A DNA stretch of 64,000 bases, taken from contig NZ_JSWF01000046.1 in the NCBI RefSeq assembly GCF_000797445.1, forward strand, positions 1 through 64,000. The letters run 5' to 3'. The notes under the pieces are model-generated. The model saw nothing but the letters and a program-made list of their open reading frames with translations. It made no database searches and was not told where the DNA came from. Of this stretch, positions 19,414-28,095 are shown piece after piece. The stretch is from Lacinutrix jangbogonensis (lineage in GTDB: Bacteria > Bacteroidota > Bacteroidia > Flavobacteriales > Flavobacteriaceae). Position numbers and translations under genes: made by a program. Numbering within the stretch: the stretch's first letter is position 1; each line of letters opens with the position of its first letter.

Positions 19414-19935
19414 TTATTGTTTTAAAAGTTTCGCTTTTTGGGTTACTGTTACTGGGTAACTAATCACTTCAGTACCATCCTCAGTAGCTTTAGTAACCGT
19501 TTTTTCTTTTTTTCCAGAGAATACAATTTCAAAAGTCATGTAATCAAGAAAAAAAGCTTCGGTAGTCATTAACAAATTACCACTTACTTCAAAAACATTA
19601 TAGAGTACATTATCGACTAGTTTGGCGTCTAAAATAATACCATTATTTTCATCGATAACGTATTCTCCTTTTTCTTTATCAATGGTTTTTAAGGTGTAAT
19701 TTCTATCGTTACGTTTGCCATCAAAAATATAGACAATCTTATAAGTGTAAATTCCAATAGAATCTGTTACTGCTAAATGAAATTCCATTCCAATACTTTG
19801 CTTGCCTTTTGCATTGGTTATTTCTAGGTCGCCTTTATAAATACCAAAATAATCTTCTGGAAATGCTAATGTTCCATCTTGCGCTTGCGCGGAAAAACTA
19901 ATAGCTACTATTAAAAGAGTGAAAATTAATTTCAT
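19414..19935 (-). CDS. Hypothetical exported protein
   Basis: A 173-residue protein with signal peptide MKLIFTLLIVAISFSAQAQ. I chose this ATG rather than an in-frame one 54 bases upstream, because the upstream extension runs into a degenerate interspersed repeat (19961-20004) and would put a non-signal segment in front of the signal peptide. The mature part is beta-rich (FHLAVTDSIGIYTYKIVYIFDG ... YVIDENNGIILDAKLVDN) and might be lipocalin-like, but I do not recognise the family. It lies 82 bp downstream of another small exported protein on the same strand. Confidence 0.65.
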   Translation of the reverse strand: MKLIFTLLIVAISFSAQAQDGTLAFPEDYFGIYKGDLEITNAKGKQSIGMEFHLAVTDSIGIYTYKIVYIFDGKRNDRNYTLKTIDKEKGEYVIDENNGIILDAKLVDNVLYNVFEVSGNLLMTTEAFFLDYMTFEIVFSGKKEKTVTKATEDGTEVISYPVTVTQKAKLLKQ

Positions 19936-19960
19936 AAGTTTTGTTATAAATGTACAACAA

Positions 19961-20004
19961 GTTCTCGATACAAAATGCTGAAAGCGCATTTCACTCGAAT
20001 TGAC
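19961..20004. repeat. Degenerate fragment of a flavobacterial palindromic repeat
   Basis: GTTCTCGATACA ... TCACTCGAATTGAC matches the right half of the two full elements at 20413 and 20658, with the middle replaced. Confidence 0.65.
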
Positions 20005-20017
20005 TAATAGATGCGTT

Positions 20018-20368
20018 TTACTGAAGCAAATGAATTACATTAATAACTTTACCATCCTCAAAAACAACAACAATCTTTTCTTCCTTAGCTTCAAAAAAAC
20101 TTGGTGGTGTTCCTATAGCATAAACCAAATGGTCTTTACCTTTTAAAGTAGAAGGAATCGCGTTACCCAATAAGGAAATGACTTCCTCTTTGGTTTTGCC
20201 ATATAAAATATCGCTTTCCATAAGAGACTTGGCCATTTTAAAACGTGTTAACGGACTAGTATTCCATTGCGTTCTATCGAATTGTTTTTCGTTAGCCTCC
20301 AGAATAAAATAGCTTATGACGCTTGCCAACAGAAAAACTCCAATTATTATTTTAAGTTTTTTTATCAT
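20018..20368 (-). CDS. Hypothetical small membrane-anchored protein, SmpA/OmlA-like fold possible
   Basis: A 116-residue protein with one N-terminal helix (about 5-24) and a periplasmic remainder. The segment LYGKTKEEVISLLGNAI, followed by a short beta segment (HLVYAIGT) and VVFEDGKVINV, resembles the BamE/SmpA_OmlA layout, in which a helical (G-K-T-x-x-x-V-x-x-L-G) motif precedes beta-strands. There is no lipobox. I assign no function; the fold is a tentative reading. Confidence 0.6.
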   Translation of the reverse strand: MIKKLKIIIGVFLLASVISYFILEANEKQFDRTQWNTSPLTRFKMAKSLMESDILYGKTKEEVISLLGNAIPSTLKGKDHLVYAIGTPPSFFEAKEEKIVVVFEDGKVINVIHLLQ

Positions 20369-20402
20369 TATGAGATTGCTGTTTTTTTCTTTTCCAAAAA
20401 GG

Positions 20403-20627
20403 CAAAATAGGCGTCACTTCGAGTGCTTTGAGAAGTATGAACAAATTGTATCGAGATGTTTTAATAGATAGTTCTCGATACAATTCTCCTACGTCGAATC
20501 ACTCGAACTGACACAGCGAATTTTAACTTACCCTACAATATTTACAATTTTCCCAGGTACTACAATTACTTTTTTAGGTGTACGACCCTCAAGCTGTGCT
20601 ATTGTTTTTTTCATGAGCTAATACTGT
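20403..20627 (-). repeat. Tandem duplicate of the leuS 3' end plus flanking repeat (decayed copy)
   Basis: This block matches 20648-20872 at a constant offset of 245 bases. It contains one palindromic repeat element and a second copy of the last ~33 codons of leuS (stop at 20528-20530). The coding part has an extra T in a T-run and several substitutions. A 28-codon ORF from an ATG near 20613 to that stop still encodes the LeuRS terminus (TIAQLEGRTPKKV...VNIVG). It is most likely non-functional. Confidence 0.85.
20413..20512. repeat. Flavobacterial interspersed palindromic repeat, copy 1
   Basis: Outer arms GTCACTTCGAGTG and CACTCGAACTGAC; inner arms ATTGTATCGAGA and TCTCGATACAAT. The nested inverted repeats would form a cruciform or long stem-loop. 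I recall elements of this type scattered through Flavobacteriaceae intergenic regions (REP/MITE-like). Confidence 0.8.
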
Positions 20628-20657
20628 TTTTTCTCTTCCGAACAATACAAAATAGGC

Positions 20658-20757
20658 GTCACTTCGAGTGCTTTGAGAAGCATGAACAAACTGTATAGAG
20701 AAGTTCTAATATATAGTTCTCGATACAATTCTCCTACGTCGAATCACTCGAACTGGC
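20658..20757. repeat. Flavobacterial interspersed palindromic repeat, copy 2
   Basis: Same element as copy 1, displaced by 245 bases, immediately downstream of the intact leuS stop. The inner left arm is less well conserved. Confidence 0.8.
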
Positions 20758-20772
20758 ACAGCGAATTGTAAC

Positions 20773-23694
20773 TTACCCTACAATATTTACAATTTTCCCA
20801 GGTACTACAATTACTTTTTTAGGTGTACGACCCTCAAGTTGTGCTATTGTTTTTTCGTGAGCCAATACCGTTTTCTCAATATCTTCTTTACTCATATCCA
20901 TAGGTAATTCTAGCGTAAAACGCATTTTACCATTAAATGAAATTGGATAATTCTTGCTACTCTCTACTAGATGACTTGCATCAAAAGTTGGAAAAGCAGT
21001 CGTTGAAATTGACACGGTATTCCCTAATTTACTATATAGTTCTTCTGCAATATGTGGTGCATAAGGAGAAATTAAAACCAATAAAGGTTCTAGAATGTCT
21101 TTGCTTGTACATTTTTGCGCTCCAAGTTCATTAACGGCAATCATAAACGTAGAAACCGAAGTATTAAAAGAGAAATTCTCGATATCTTCTTGTACTTTCT
21201 TTATGGTTTTATGTAATGTTTTAAGGTTGTCTTTTGTTGGTTCTGCGTCATTTACTTTTAAACCAGTATCGTCTACATACAATTTCCATAGTTTCTTTAG
21301 AAAACTATGAACACCTGAAATACCTGCAGTATTCCATGGCTTGTATTGTTCTAATGGACCGAGGAACATTTCGTATAGACGCAAGCTGTCTGCTCCATAA
21401 TCTGCTACAATTTGGTCTGGATTGACCACGTTGTATTTGGATTTGGACATTTTTTCGACTTCACGTTTTACTTTAAAGACACCATCTTGATCTCTTAAAA
21501 ATATAGCATCTTTAAACTCTGCTCTCCAGTTTTTAAATGCATCAATATCTAATTCATCAGACGCATTTACAAAAGACACATCACAATGGATTAATCTATT
21601 TGTAACCTTTGAAAAATCTTCTTCCTCTAATCCTTTACTTCTATATATCTCTCTTAACTCATTCCATTTAGGACTTTCAGAAGTTATATAATTTGGGCCT
21701 TCTATTAAATTATATGATTCATAAACATTCAGACTTTTCCCTTCATATAATGCTTCAACAACAAAAGCACTAGTTCCCAAAATCATTCCTTGGTTTATCA
21801 ACTTTTTAAAAGGCTCTTCCACATTTACAAAACCTCTATCTTTAAGTAATTTTACCCAAAAACGAGAATACAATAGGTGACCTGTTGCATGCTCTGCACC
21901 ACCAATGTATAAATCTACATTTTCCCAATACTTTAAGGCGTCTTCGCTTGCAAAAACACCATCTCTATTCGCTTCTTCCATATAATGGAAAAAGTACCAT
22001 GAACTTCCTGCCCAACCTGGCATTGTGTTTAACTCTAATTGGTGAATGGTTGTATTGTTTATTTTATCGTTACTAACAACAGTGTTGCTTTCTGTATCCC
22101 AAGCCCAAACATCTGCACGACCTAAAGGTGGTTCGCCTTCTTCGGTTGGTAAATACTTTTCTACTTCTGGCAATTTAATAGGTAAATGTTGCGCAGCGAT
22201 CATTTGTGGCATTCCATTAACATAATACACAGGAAATGGTTCTCCCCAATAACGCTGTCTTGAAAATACAGCATCTCGTAATCTGTAGTTTGTTTTGCCT
22301 TCGCCTTGCCCTAATTGCTCTAAATCGTAAATAGCACGTTTGCTGGCTTTTTTGTAGTTCATTCCGTTTAAGAAATCGCTATTTGCAATCTTTACATTGT
22401 CTTTTCCAGTAAACGCTTCGTTACTAATATCTACACCTTCGAAAATATTTGGAATCTCTATTTCAAAATGGGTTGCAAAATCGTAATCACGTTGGTCTCC
22501 ACAAGGCACAGCCATTACTGCTCCTGTTCCATAACTTGCTAATACGTAATCGCCAATCCATATTTGAATAGGTTCTTTAGTAAAAGGATGTTCTGCATAA
22601 GCTCCTGTAAATACACCAGAAATGGTTTTTACATCTGCCATACGATCGCGTTCGCTACGTTTGGCTGATTTTTCTATGTAGGCATTAACAGCTTCTTTTT
22701 GTGCAACTGTTGTTAGTTTAGATACTAATTCGTGTTCTGGTGCTAAAGTCATGAAACTTACACCGAATATTGTATCTGGACGCGTTGTGAAAACTTCAAT
22801 GTTTTCATCATGTTCTTTTACATTGAATGAGACAGTAGCTCCAACCGATTTCCCAATCCAGTTACGTTGTGTTTCTTTAAGTGAATCTGTCCAATCTATG
22901 TTTTCTAGACCTTGTAATAAGCGTTCTGCATAAGCAGAAATACGCATACTCCATTGTGTCATTTTTTTACGAACTACAGGATGTCCACCGCGTTCTGACA
23001 CACCGTTTACTATTTCGTCGTTTGCTAAAACAGTTCCTAGAGCTGGACACCAATTGACTTCGGTTTCAGCTAAATAAGTTAACCTATATTTTAATAATAT
23101 TTCTTGTTGTGCTTCTGAATTTTTTCCGTTCCATGCTTCAGCAGAAAATGTTTCAATATCATCATCGCAAGCTACGTTTACATTGGTATTTCCTTCTGAA
23201 GAGAAAATTGATATTAATTCACTTATATCTTTAGCTTTATTATCATCATTGCAATAATACGATTCGAATAATTGAATAAATATCCATTGCGTCCATTTGT
23301 AATATTCTGGATTAGAAGTTCGTACTTCGCGACTCCAATCGAAAGAAAAACCAATTTGATCTAATTGTCTTCTATAGGTTTTAATATTAGTTTCTGTAGT
23401 AATTGCAGGATGCTGTCCTGTTTGTATTGCGTACTGTTCTGCAGGCAATCCAAAACTATCGTAACCTTGAGGATGCAATACATTAAATCCTTTATGGCGT
23501 TGGTAACGTGCATAAATATCGCTGGCAATATAACCTAACGGATGTCCAACGTGTAAACCTGCTCCGGATGGATAAGGAAACATATCGAGAACATAATATT
23601 TAGGTTTATCACTAGTATTCGAGGCTTTAAACGTTTGGTTTTCTGCCCAATATTTTTGCCACTTGGCTTCTATGTCGTTAAAATTGTATTGCAT
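20773..23694 (-). CDS. leuS: Leucine--tRNA ligase
   Basis: Charges tRNA-Leu in the cytoplasm. The 973-residue class I synthetase has the HIGH motif as HVGH (48-51, in YPSGAGLHVGHPLGY), an editing (CP1) domain with a T-rich TTRPDTIFG motif, the catalytic WAGSSWYFFHY region, a KMSKS loop (EKMSKSKYN) near residue 755, an anticodon-binding domain and a short C-terminal domain ending VVPGKIVNIVG. It is longer than the roughly 860 residues of E. coli LeuRS. Extra segments include about 160-185 and a large insertion before KMSKS; I recall long versions as usual in Bacteroidota. Its last codons are duplicated downstream. Monocistronic. Confidence 0.97.
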   Translation of the reverse strand: MQYNFNDIEAKWQKYWAENQTFKASNTSDKPKYYVLDMFPYPSGAGLHVGHPLGYIASDIYARYQRHKGFNVLHPQGYDSFGLPAEQYAIQTGQHPAITTETNIKTYRRQLDQIGFSFDWSREVRTSNPEYYKWTQWIFIQLFESYYCNDDNKAKDISELISIFSSEGNTNVNVACDDDIETFSAEAWNGKNSEAQQEILLKYRLTYLAETEVNWCPALGTVLANDEIVNGVSERGGHPVVRKKMTQWSMRISAYAERLLQGLENIDWTDSLKETQRNWIGKSVGATVSFNVKEHDENIEVFTTRPDTIFGVSFMTLAPEHELVSKLTTVAQKEAVNAYIEKSAKRSERDRMADVKTISGVFTGAYAEHPFTKEPIQIWIGDYVLASYGTGAVMAVPCGDQRDYDFATHFEIEIPNIFEGVDISNEAFTGKDNVKIANSDFLNGMNYKKASKRAIYDLEQLGQGEGKTNYRLRDAVFSRQRYWGEPFPVYYVNGMPQMIAAQHLPIKLPEVEKYLPTEEGEPPLGRADVWAWDTESNTVVSNDKINNTTIHQLELNTMPGWAGSSWYFFHYMEEANRDGVFASEDALKYWENVDLYIGGAEHATGHLLYSRFWVKLLKDRGFVNVEEPFKKLINQGMILGTSAFVVEALYEGKSLNVYESYNLIEGPNYITSESPKWNELREIYRSKGLEEEDFSKVTNRLIHCDVSFVNASDELDIDAFKNWRAEFKDAIFLRDQDGVFKVKREVEKMSKSKYNVVNPDQIVADYGADSLRLYEMFLGPLEQYKPWNTAGISGVHSFLKKLWKLYVDDTGLKVNDAEPTKDNLKTLHKTIKKVQEDIENFSFNTSVSTFMIAVNELGAQKCTSKDILEPLLVLISPYAPHIAEELYSKLGNTVSISTTAFPTFDASHLVESSKNYPISFNGKMRFTLELPMDMSKEDIEKTVLAHEKTIAQLEGRTPKKVIVVPGKIVNIVG

Positions 23695-23784
23695 GTGGTA
23701 CTTTCTTATAATATGTGTATCGCTATCTTTTTGACCTTTCGACAGCTCTCAAATAGACAAAAATGAATAGTCTTAATTTATTAA

Positions 23785-23857
23785 AATGAGGTGTAAAAAT
23801 TCTATTAAACATCTCATTTCTGTAGTGCAAATTTAAACTTATTATAAGATTGTTAAA
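23785..23857 (-). promoter_or_regulatory. Predicted leuS promoter and leader hairpin
   Basis: On the minus strand TTTA (23857-23854), an 18-nt spacer and TAAATTTG (23835-23828) fit the Bacteroidota promoter with one -33 mismatch. The leader then contains a hairpin (23785-23818, arms AATGAGATG/CACCTCATT with one G-U pair). No run of T follows the hairpin, so it is not an obvious terminator. Confidence 0.4.
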
Positions 23858-23927
23858 ACTTTAGGCGTTCTAAAACAATAGAATCTGTTTTCTTTATTAT
23901 TTTTACGCTATAAACTAAACTCTATTT

Positions 23928-24806
23928 ATGAGCTCATCTTTTGATAAATACCAAAAACGCCGTTTAATTTCTTCATACTTTTCTGTAGTTTTAAGTATTG
24001 GACTCGTCTTGTTTTTATTAGGTTTATTAGGCCTTTTGGTGTTAAACGCAAAGAAAGTAGCCGATCATTTTAAAGAGCAAGTTACCGTTACCATTTTCTT
24101 AAAAGACACAGCTAAAGATGTTGAGATTAAACAACTTAAAAAAAGCTTAGCAATGGCAGACTACGTAAAGTCGACAACCTTTGTCTCTAAAGAGCAAGCT
24201 GCAGAATTTATGAAAGCCGAAAGTGGCGAGGATTTTATGGACTTTTTAGGGAGCAATCCACTTAAAAACTCAATTGATGTTAATTTAAAAGCAGATTTTG
24301 TGACTTCAGAAAAACTACAGACGATTGCTGATGAAGCATTAACCAAAAAGTTTGTTGAAGAGGTTAGTTATGATAACGACTTAGTAAACTTAATGAATGA
24401 TAATGTTAAGAAAATTAGTTTTTGGGTATTACTTATAAGTGCTTTATTTGCGCTTATTGCTGTATTACTAATTAACAGTTCTATTAGATTGGCTGTATAT
24501 TCTAAGCGCTTTACTATTAAAACGATGCAAATGGTTGGTGCCACCAAACGCTTTATTAGAAGGCCTTTTATTTATCGTAGTGTAAAGCTCGGTGTCTTTG
24601 GAGCGATATTAGCACTTATAGGCATGGCTTTAGTACTCTATTTTGTAGATAAAACATTTCCTGAATTAGAGTTATTAAGCCAACCAATTCTTATTATTGG
24701 CCTCTTTGCTTTCGTGTTTTTTCTTGGTATTTTTATTACTTGGGTTTCTACCTTTTTCGCGACTCAGCGTTTTTTAAATTTGAATACCGATAAACTCAAT
24801 TATTAG
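23928..24806 (+). CDS. ftsX: Cell division protein FtsX
   Basis: A 292-residue permease-like protein of the FtsEX complex, which activates peptidoglycan hydrolases at the septum. An N-terminal helix (about 18-40) is followed by the extracytoplasmic domain (KEQVTVTIFLKD ... EQAAEFM), three C-terminal helices (about 160-185, 220-240, 250-275) and the cytoplasmic KTMQMVGATKRFIRRPFIYRS motif typical of FtsX. ftsE is not adjacent. It is divergent from leuS and upstream of the DUF3098-uppP-truB genes, an order I recall from other Bacteroidota. Confidence 0.92.
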   Translation: MSSSFDKYQKRRLISSYFSVVLSIGLVLFLLGLLGLLVLNAKKVADHFKEQVTVTIFLKDTAKDVEIKQLKKSLAMADYVKSTTFVSKEQAAEFMKAESGEDFMDFLGSNPLKNSIDVNLKADFVTSEKLQTIADEALTKKFVEEVSYDNDLVNLMNDNVKKISFWVLLISALFALIAVLLINSSIRLAVYSKRFTIKTMQMVGATKRFIRRPFIYRSVKLGVFGAILALIGMALVLYFVDKTFPELELLSQPILIIGLFAFVFFLGIFITWVSTFFATQRFLNLNTDKLNY

Positions 24807-24952
24807 ATGCCGATTTGTTATTCCTCAAGTTTAACATTCTTTAACTTAAGCCTTAACAATATTTAGGAAAGATTCTGGTTATCTTTATATTATCAAAAAC
24901 CACATATTCTAGCTATATCAATACTTTTATTCATTTATAAAACTAAAACACT

Positions 24953-25081
24953 ATGAAGCGACTAGAATTTAAAGGTATTAAAGCAATAGTATCTACTGTA
25001 TTGCTATCACAAAAAAAATCAGAAAACAGGTTTGTTAAGGTAGACACAAACAAAAACTATGTAGAATCAATAAATATTTAA
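24953..25081 (+). CDS. Candidate 42-residue small protein
   Basis: An ATG-started frame of 42 codons encoding a basic peptide (MKRLEFKGIKAIVSTVLLSQ ... YVESINI). It follows a possible promoter element (TATCTTTA at 24880) and precedes another small ORF by 4 bases. I recognise no homologue, and the coding signal is too short to be sure. Confidence 0.35.
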   Translation: MKRLEFKGIKAIVSTVLLSQKKSENRFVKVDTNKNYVESINI

Positions 25082-25085
25082 AATT

Positions 25086-25193
25086 ATGAATTTATCCCTC
25101 AACATAATGAAAGTAGTAGTTCTTTTTGGTGCATTTTTAGTAACATCTTGTGTGATTTTTATGAGTTATAACGTTTTTATGTCTTTACAATAG
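25086..25193 (+). CDS. Candidate 35-residue single-helix membrane peptide
   Basis: The frame starts MNLSLNIMKVVVLFGAFLVT and ends SYNVFMSLQ. One hydrophobic helix covers about residues 7-28, typical of small membrane proteins. It begins 4 bases after the stop of the preceding small ORF, suggesting a mini-operon. Not recognised. Confidence 0.35.
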   Translation: MNLSLNIMKVVVLFGAFLVTSCVIFMSYNVFMSLQ

Positions 25194-25480
25194 GCAAGCT
25201 TAAGTAAAGAACAACAAAATTTAGTCTAAAAAAAAAGTAAAAATTTCTGAAAGCATATCTATTGGTATACTATTTACCAGTAATCATTTTTACTAATTTC
25301 ACCTTAATTTGAATTTAGGCTTAGCTTAAATTTAGATTTATTAGAGGCCAAAGTTTTAAATAAAACCGTTACTTTGCATTTACATAAAGCAATTTGAAGT
25401 CATATTATTAGTGAACACATTGCATAAATAGCTATTGATAGCTGCATAATTTTCACAGCATTTAATTAAATCTACATAAA

Positions 25481-25756
25481 GTGGGAGAACAAAAACGAAA
25501 AGAAATCGGTTCTGAGAATAAAGGTGAATTCATCTTTGGTAAGCGTAACTATAAATTTATGTTTATTGGTTTAGCATGTATTGTTATTGGCTTTATTTTA
25601 ATGTCTGGTGGTGGAAGCGATGATCCAAATGTTTTTAATGAAGATATCTTTCATTGGAGACGTATTCGATTAGCTCCAGCCTTAGTTCTTTTAGGTTTTG
25701 GCATTCAGATTTATGCAATTTTAACGCGTAAAGAAGATTCCGATTCTAAAAAATAA
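25481..25756 (+). CDS. DUF3098 family membrane protein
   Basis: A 91-residue protein with two helices (about 24-42 and 62-82) separated by a loop SGGGSDDPNVFNEDIFHWRRIRLAP that is characteristic of DUF3098. The start is GTG; no ATG exists upstream in frame near a plausible binding site. It leads a three-gene run with uppP and truB. Function unknown; the persistent linkage with ftsX and uppP suggests an envelope role (inference). Confidence 0.85.
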   Translation: MGEQKRKEIGSENKGEFIFGKRNYKFMFIGLACIVIGFILMSGGGSDDPNVFNEDIFHWRRIRLAPALVLLGFGIQIYAILTRKEDSDSKK

Positions 25757-25800
25757 CTTCAAACTACCATTTGGTCATTCAATTTTAATATTTTTACCGA

Positions 25801-26595
25801 ATGGATATTATCGACTCAATCATTTTAGGCATAATTCAAGGACTTACAGAATTTCTTCCTGTATCTTCTAGTGGACATTTAGAATTAGGAAAAGCCATTC
25901 TTGGCGATAATTCTGTTCCAGAAGAAAGTTTGTTATTTACAGTTATTCTGCATTTTGCAACAGCATTAAGTACCATTGTCATTTTTAGAAAAGATATCAT
26001 TGATATTATAAAAGGTTTATTTAAACCTGGTATTAATGACGATCAACGTTTTGCTGGAAAAATTATAGTATCTATGATTCCTGCCGTTTTAGTAGGTCTA
26101 TTTTTTGAAGAAGAACTCGAAAAACTTTTTGGAGGAAACATTATGCTCGTTGGCTGCATGCTTTTAGTTACTGCTGCACTTTTGTTTTTAGCAGACAAAG
26201 CTAAAAACACACGTAAGAAAGTCGGTTTTAAAGACGCACTTATTATTGGTATCTCTCAAGCCATAGCTATGATTCCAGGAATTTCTAGAAGTGGAGCCAC
26301 AATATCAACTTCAGTATTATTAGGTAATGACAAAACGAAAGCTGCACGTTTTTCATTTTTAATGGTTGTGCCTTTAATTTTTGGTAAAATTGCAAAGGAT
26401 GTTATTGGTGGAGAACTGTCTTTCGAAAGCCAAAACATTACAGCTTTAGGCGCAGGGTTTGTAGCTGCATTTATATCCGGATTATTTGCGTGTACTTGGA
26501 TGATTGCTTTGGTTAAAAAAAGCAAATTATCATATTTTGCCATTTACTGCGTAATTGTTGGTGTAATTGCCATCGCTTTTTCACTTTTAAATTAG
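25801..26595 (+). CDS. uppP: Undecaprenyl-diphosphatase UppP/BacA
   Basis: Dephosphorylates undecaprenyl pyrophosphate to recycle the lipid carrier for peptidoglycan and polysaccharide synthesis. The 264-residue integral membrane protein contains the two BacA signature regions: GLTEFLPVSSSGH (residues 15-27) with catalytic Glu and Ser/His, and PGISRSGATISTSVLLG near 159-175 with the essential Arg. About seven to eight helices; normal length. It lies one base upstream of truB. Confidence 0.95.
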   Translation: MDIIDSIILGIIQGLTEFLPVSSSGHLELGKAILGDNSVPEESLLFTVILHFATALSTIVIFRKDIIDIIKGLFKPGINDDQRFAGKIIVSMIPAVLVGLFFEEELEKLFGGNIMLVGCMLLVTAALLFLADKAKNTRKKVGFKDALIIGISQAIAMIPGISRSGATISTSVLLGNDKTKAARFSFLMVVPLIFGKIAKDVIGGELSFESQNITALGAGFVAAFISGLFACTWMIALVKKSKLSYFAIYCVIVGVIAIAFSLLN

Positions 26596-26596
26596 A

Positions 26597-27298
26597 ATGA
26601 TGACCGTTGAAGACTACCAATCTGGACAAGTATTACTAGTAGATAAACCCTTAAATTGGACCTCTTTTCAAGTGGTTAATAAACTGCGTTGGGAAATTAG
26701 ACAAGCTTTTGGTATTAAGAAAATAAAAGTAGGTCATGCTGGCACTTTAGACCCATTAGCAACTGGATTGTTAGTGATTTGCACAGGGAAAATGACCAAG
26801 CAGATAGATACTTTTCAAGGGCAGATAAAAGAATATACAGGCACTATTATTTTGGGAGGCACAACACCTTCTTTCGATTTAGAAACGAAAATAAACGAAA
26901 CGTTTCCTACAGCACATATTACTGAAGATTTAATACACAAAACTACAAAACAGTTTATTGGTGAAATAGACCAGTTTCCACCTATATTTTCAGCACTAAA
27001 AAAAGACGGAAAACGCTTGTACGAATATGCAAGAGCCGGAGAATCTGTTGAAATAAAATCACGTAAAATCACTATAAAAGACTTCGAAATCACTAAAATT
27101 GGAGCAAATTTGGTCGATTTTAGAGTAATATGTAGTAAAGGCACTTATATTCGTTCGCTAGCAAACGACTTTGGAAAAGCTTTAAATTCCGGAGGACACC
27201 TTTCCGTTTTGAGACGTACAAAAATTGGTGATTTTAATGTTAATAATGCGCTTTCAATAGAAGATTTTATAACATCTTTACCTCCAAAAGCTGAATAA
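26597..27298 (+). CDS. truB: tRNA pseudouridine(55) synthase TruB
   Basis: Forms pseudouridine-55 in the T-loop of tRNAs. A 233-residue protein with motif I VDKPLNWTSF, motif II GHAGTLDPLATGLL with the catalytic Asp in TLDP near residue 52, the KEYTGTIILG block and the CSKGTYIRSLANDFG block. It lacks the long C-terminal PUA extension of the E. coli enzyme, the usual short form. The start lies one base after the uppP stop; a second ATG follows immediately. Confidence 0.95.
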   Translation: MMTVEDYQSGQVLLVDKPLNWTSFQVVNKLRWEIRQAFGIKKIKVGHAGTLDPLATGLLVICTGKMTKQIDTFQGQIKEYTGTIILGGTTPSFDLETKINETFPTAHITEDLIHKTTKQFIGEIDQFPPIFSALKKDGKRLYEYARAGESVEIKSRKITIKDFEITKIGANLVDFRVICSKGTYIRSLANDFGKALNSGGHLSVLRRTKIGDFNVNNALSIEDFITSLPPKAE

Positions 27299-27360
27299 TT
27301 TGATGCTAAACTAATACTGAACACATAGTGTTGTACTTTTTTATTTTTAGCTACTAATCT

Positions 27361-27386
27361 GTCATTCCTACTAAAGCAGGAATGAC
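27361..27386. repeat. Short palindromic repeat (GTCATTCC type)
   Basis: GTCATTCCT-N8-AGGAATGAC, an imperfect palindrome of a kind common between Bacteroidota genes. It lies between convergent truB and the thioredoxin-like gene. There is no T-run, so it is not a standard terminator. Confidence 0.6.
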
Positions 27387-27399
27387 AAAAATTTAATAT

Positions 27400-28017
27400 T
27401 TAACTCATTAACGTAACCAAATCCTCAATTGCATTTTGTCCTTTATTTTTATTGTACCAACCTTGTAAATCTTCTTTAAATTCTGGCGTTAATTTACCAT
27501 GTTCTTCTTTATAAGCATTAACCAGTTTAGTAGCTTCTGTTGGTCTTGGACCAAAAGTATTTATAATTTCGTTTGTGTTATTATCAATCATAATTAACTT
27601 AGGAATAGATTGGCCTCCATTGGTTAAAAACTGATTCATTAAAGCTTCGTTTTCATCTCTAAGCACCACTTTAAAGGCGATATTATCGTTCAAATCTGCA
27701 ATCTTACTAATTACTGGCATTACATGTGCTGCGTCTCCACACCAACTTTCAGTTAAAACTAACCAAGTTTGATTTACTTTCAAATTTGAAACTTTTTCTT
27801 GTACAGCTTCAGCAACTTTCACCGTTTTGTCCCAACGCTTCATCCGTCTATCATTAAGCATTGTATAATTTACTAAAGCTTCCGTTTTCACGTTTCCAGT
27901 AGTCGATTCTTTTGCTACCAAATCCTTTACTAAATCCCTATAATCTTGGTAAGTAATAGCTTTGTGTAGACTATTATTTATAATATTTTTTAAATCTGTA
28001 TTTTGTAATGTTTCCAT
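27400..28017 (-). CDS. Thioredoxin-family protein (Thioredoxin_9-like)
   Basis: A 205-residue cytoplasmic protein with a thioredoxin fold from about residue 75: TWLVLTESWCGDAAHVMPVISKI, then FKVVLRDENEALMNQFL and the cis-Pro segment GGQSIPKLIMID. The usual CxxC is reduced to a single Cys (WCGDA), so a classic dithiol reductase role is unlikely; this single-Cys pattern is typical of the subfamily. The N-terminal 70 residues are helical. Function unknown. Confidence 0.8.
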   Translation of the reverse strand: METLQNTDLKNIINNSLHKAITYQDYRDLVKDLVAKESTTGNVKTEALVNYTMLNDRRMKRWDKTVKVAEAVQEKVSNLKVNQTWLVLTESWCGDAAHVMPVISKIADLNDNIAFKVVLRDENEALMNQFLTNGGQSIPKLIMIDNNTNEIINTFGPRPTEATKLVNAYKEEHGKLTPEFKEDLQGWYNKNKGQNAIEDLVTLMS

Positions 28018-28095
28018 AATGTAAAAATACTGCTACTTATCTTATTTTTGAGTAACAATTATTACATTAGTAGTAAATTCTAGCAATCCTTACAA

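Larger units (their letters stand above)
24807..25480. other. 674-bp intergenic region with two candidate small ORFs
   Basis: Between ftsX and the DUF3098 gene. It holds a TATCTTTA (24880-24887) promoter-like element and two short frames listed separately. The remaining 290 bases are AT-rich with no further gene, tRNA or repeat that I can see. Confidence 0.6.

Noticed and set aside
19936-19989. Upstream start for the exported hypothetical protein
   Set aside because: The extension lies against a degenerate palindromic repeat and would bury the signal peptide.
23731-23757. GACCTTTCGACAGCTCTC as another interspersed repeat
   Set aside because: It resembles repeat pieces seen in related genomes but has no second arm here, so it is unsupported.
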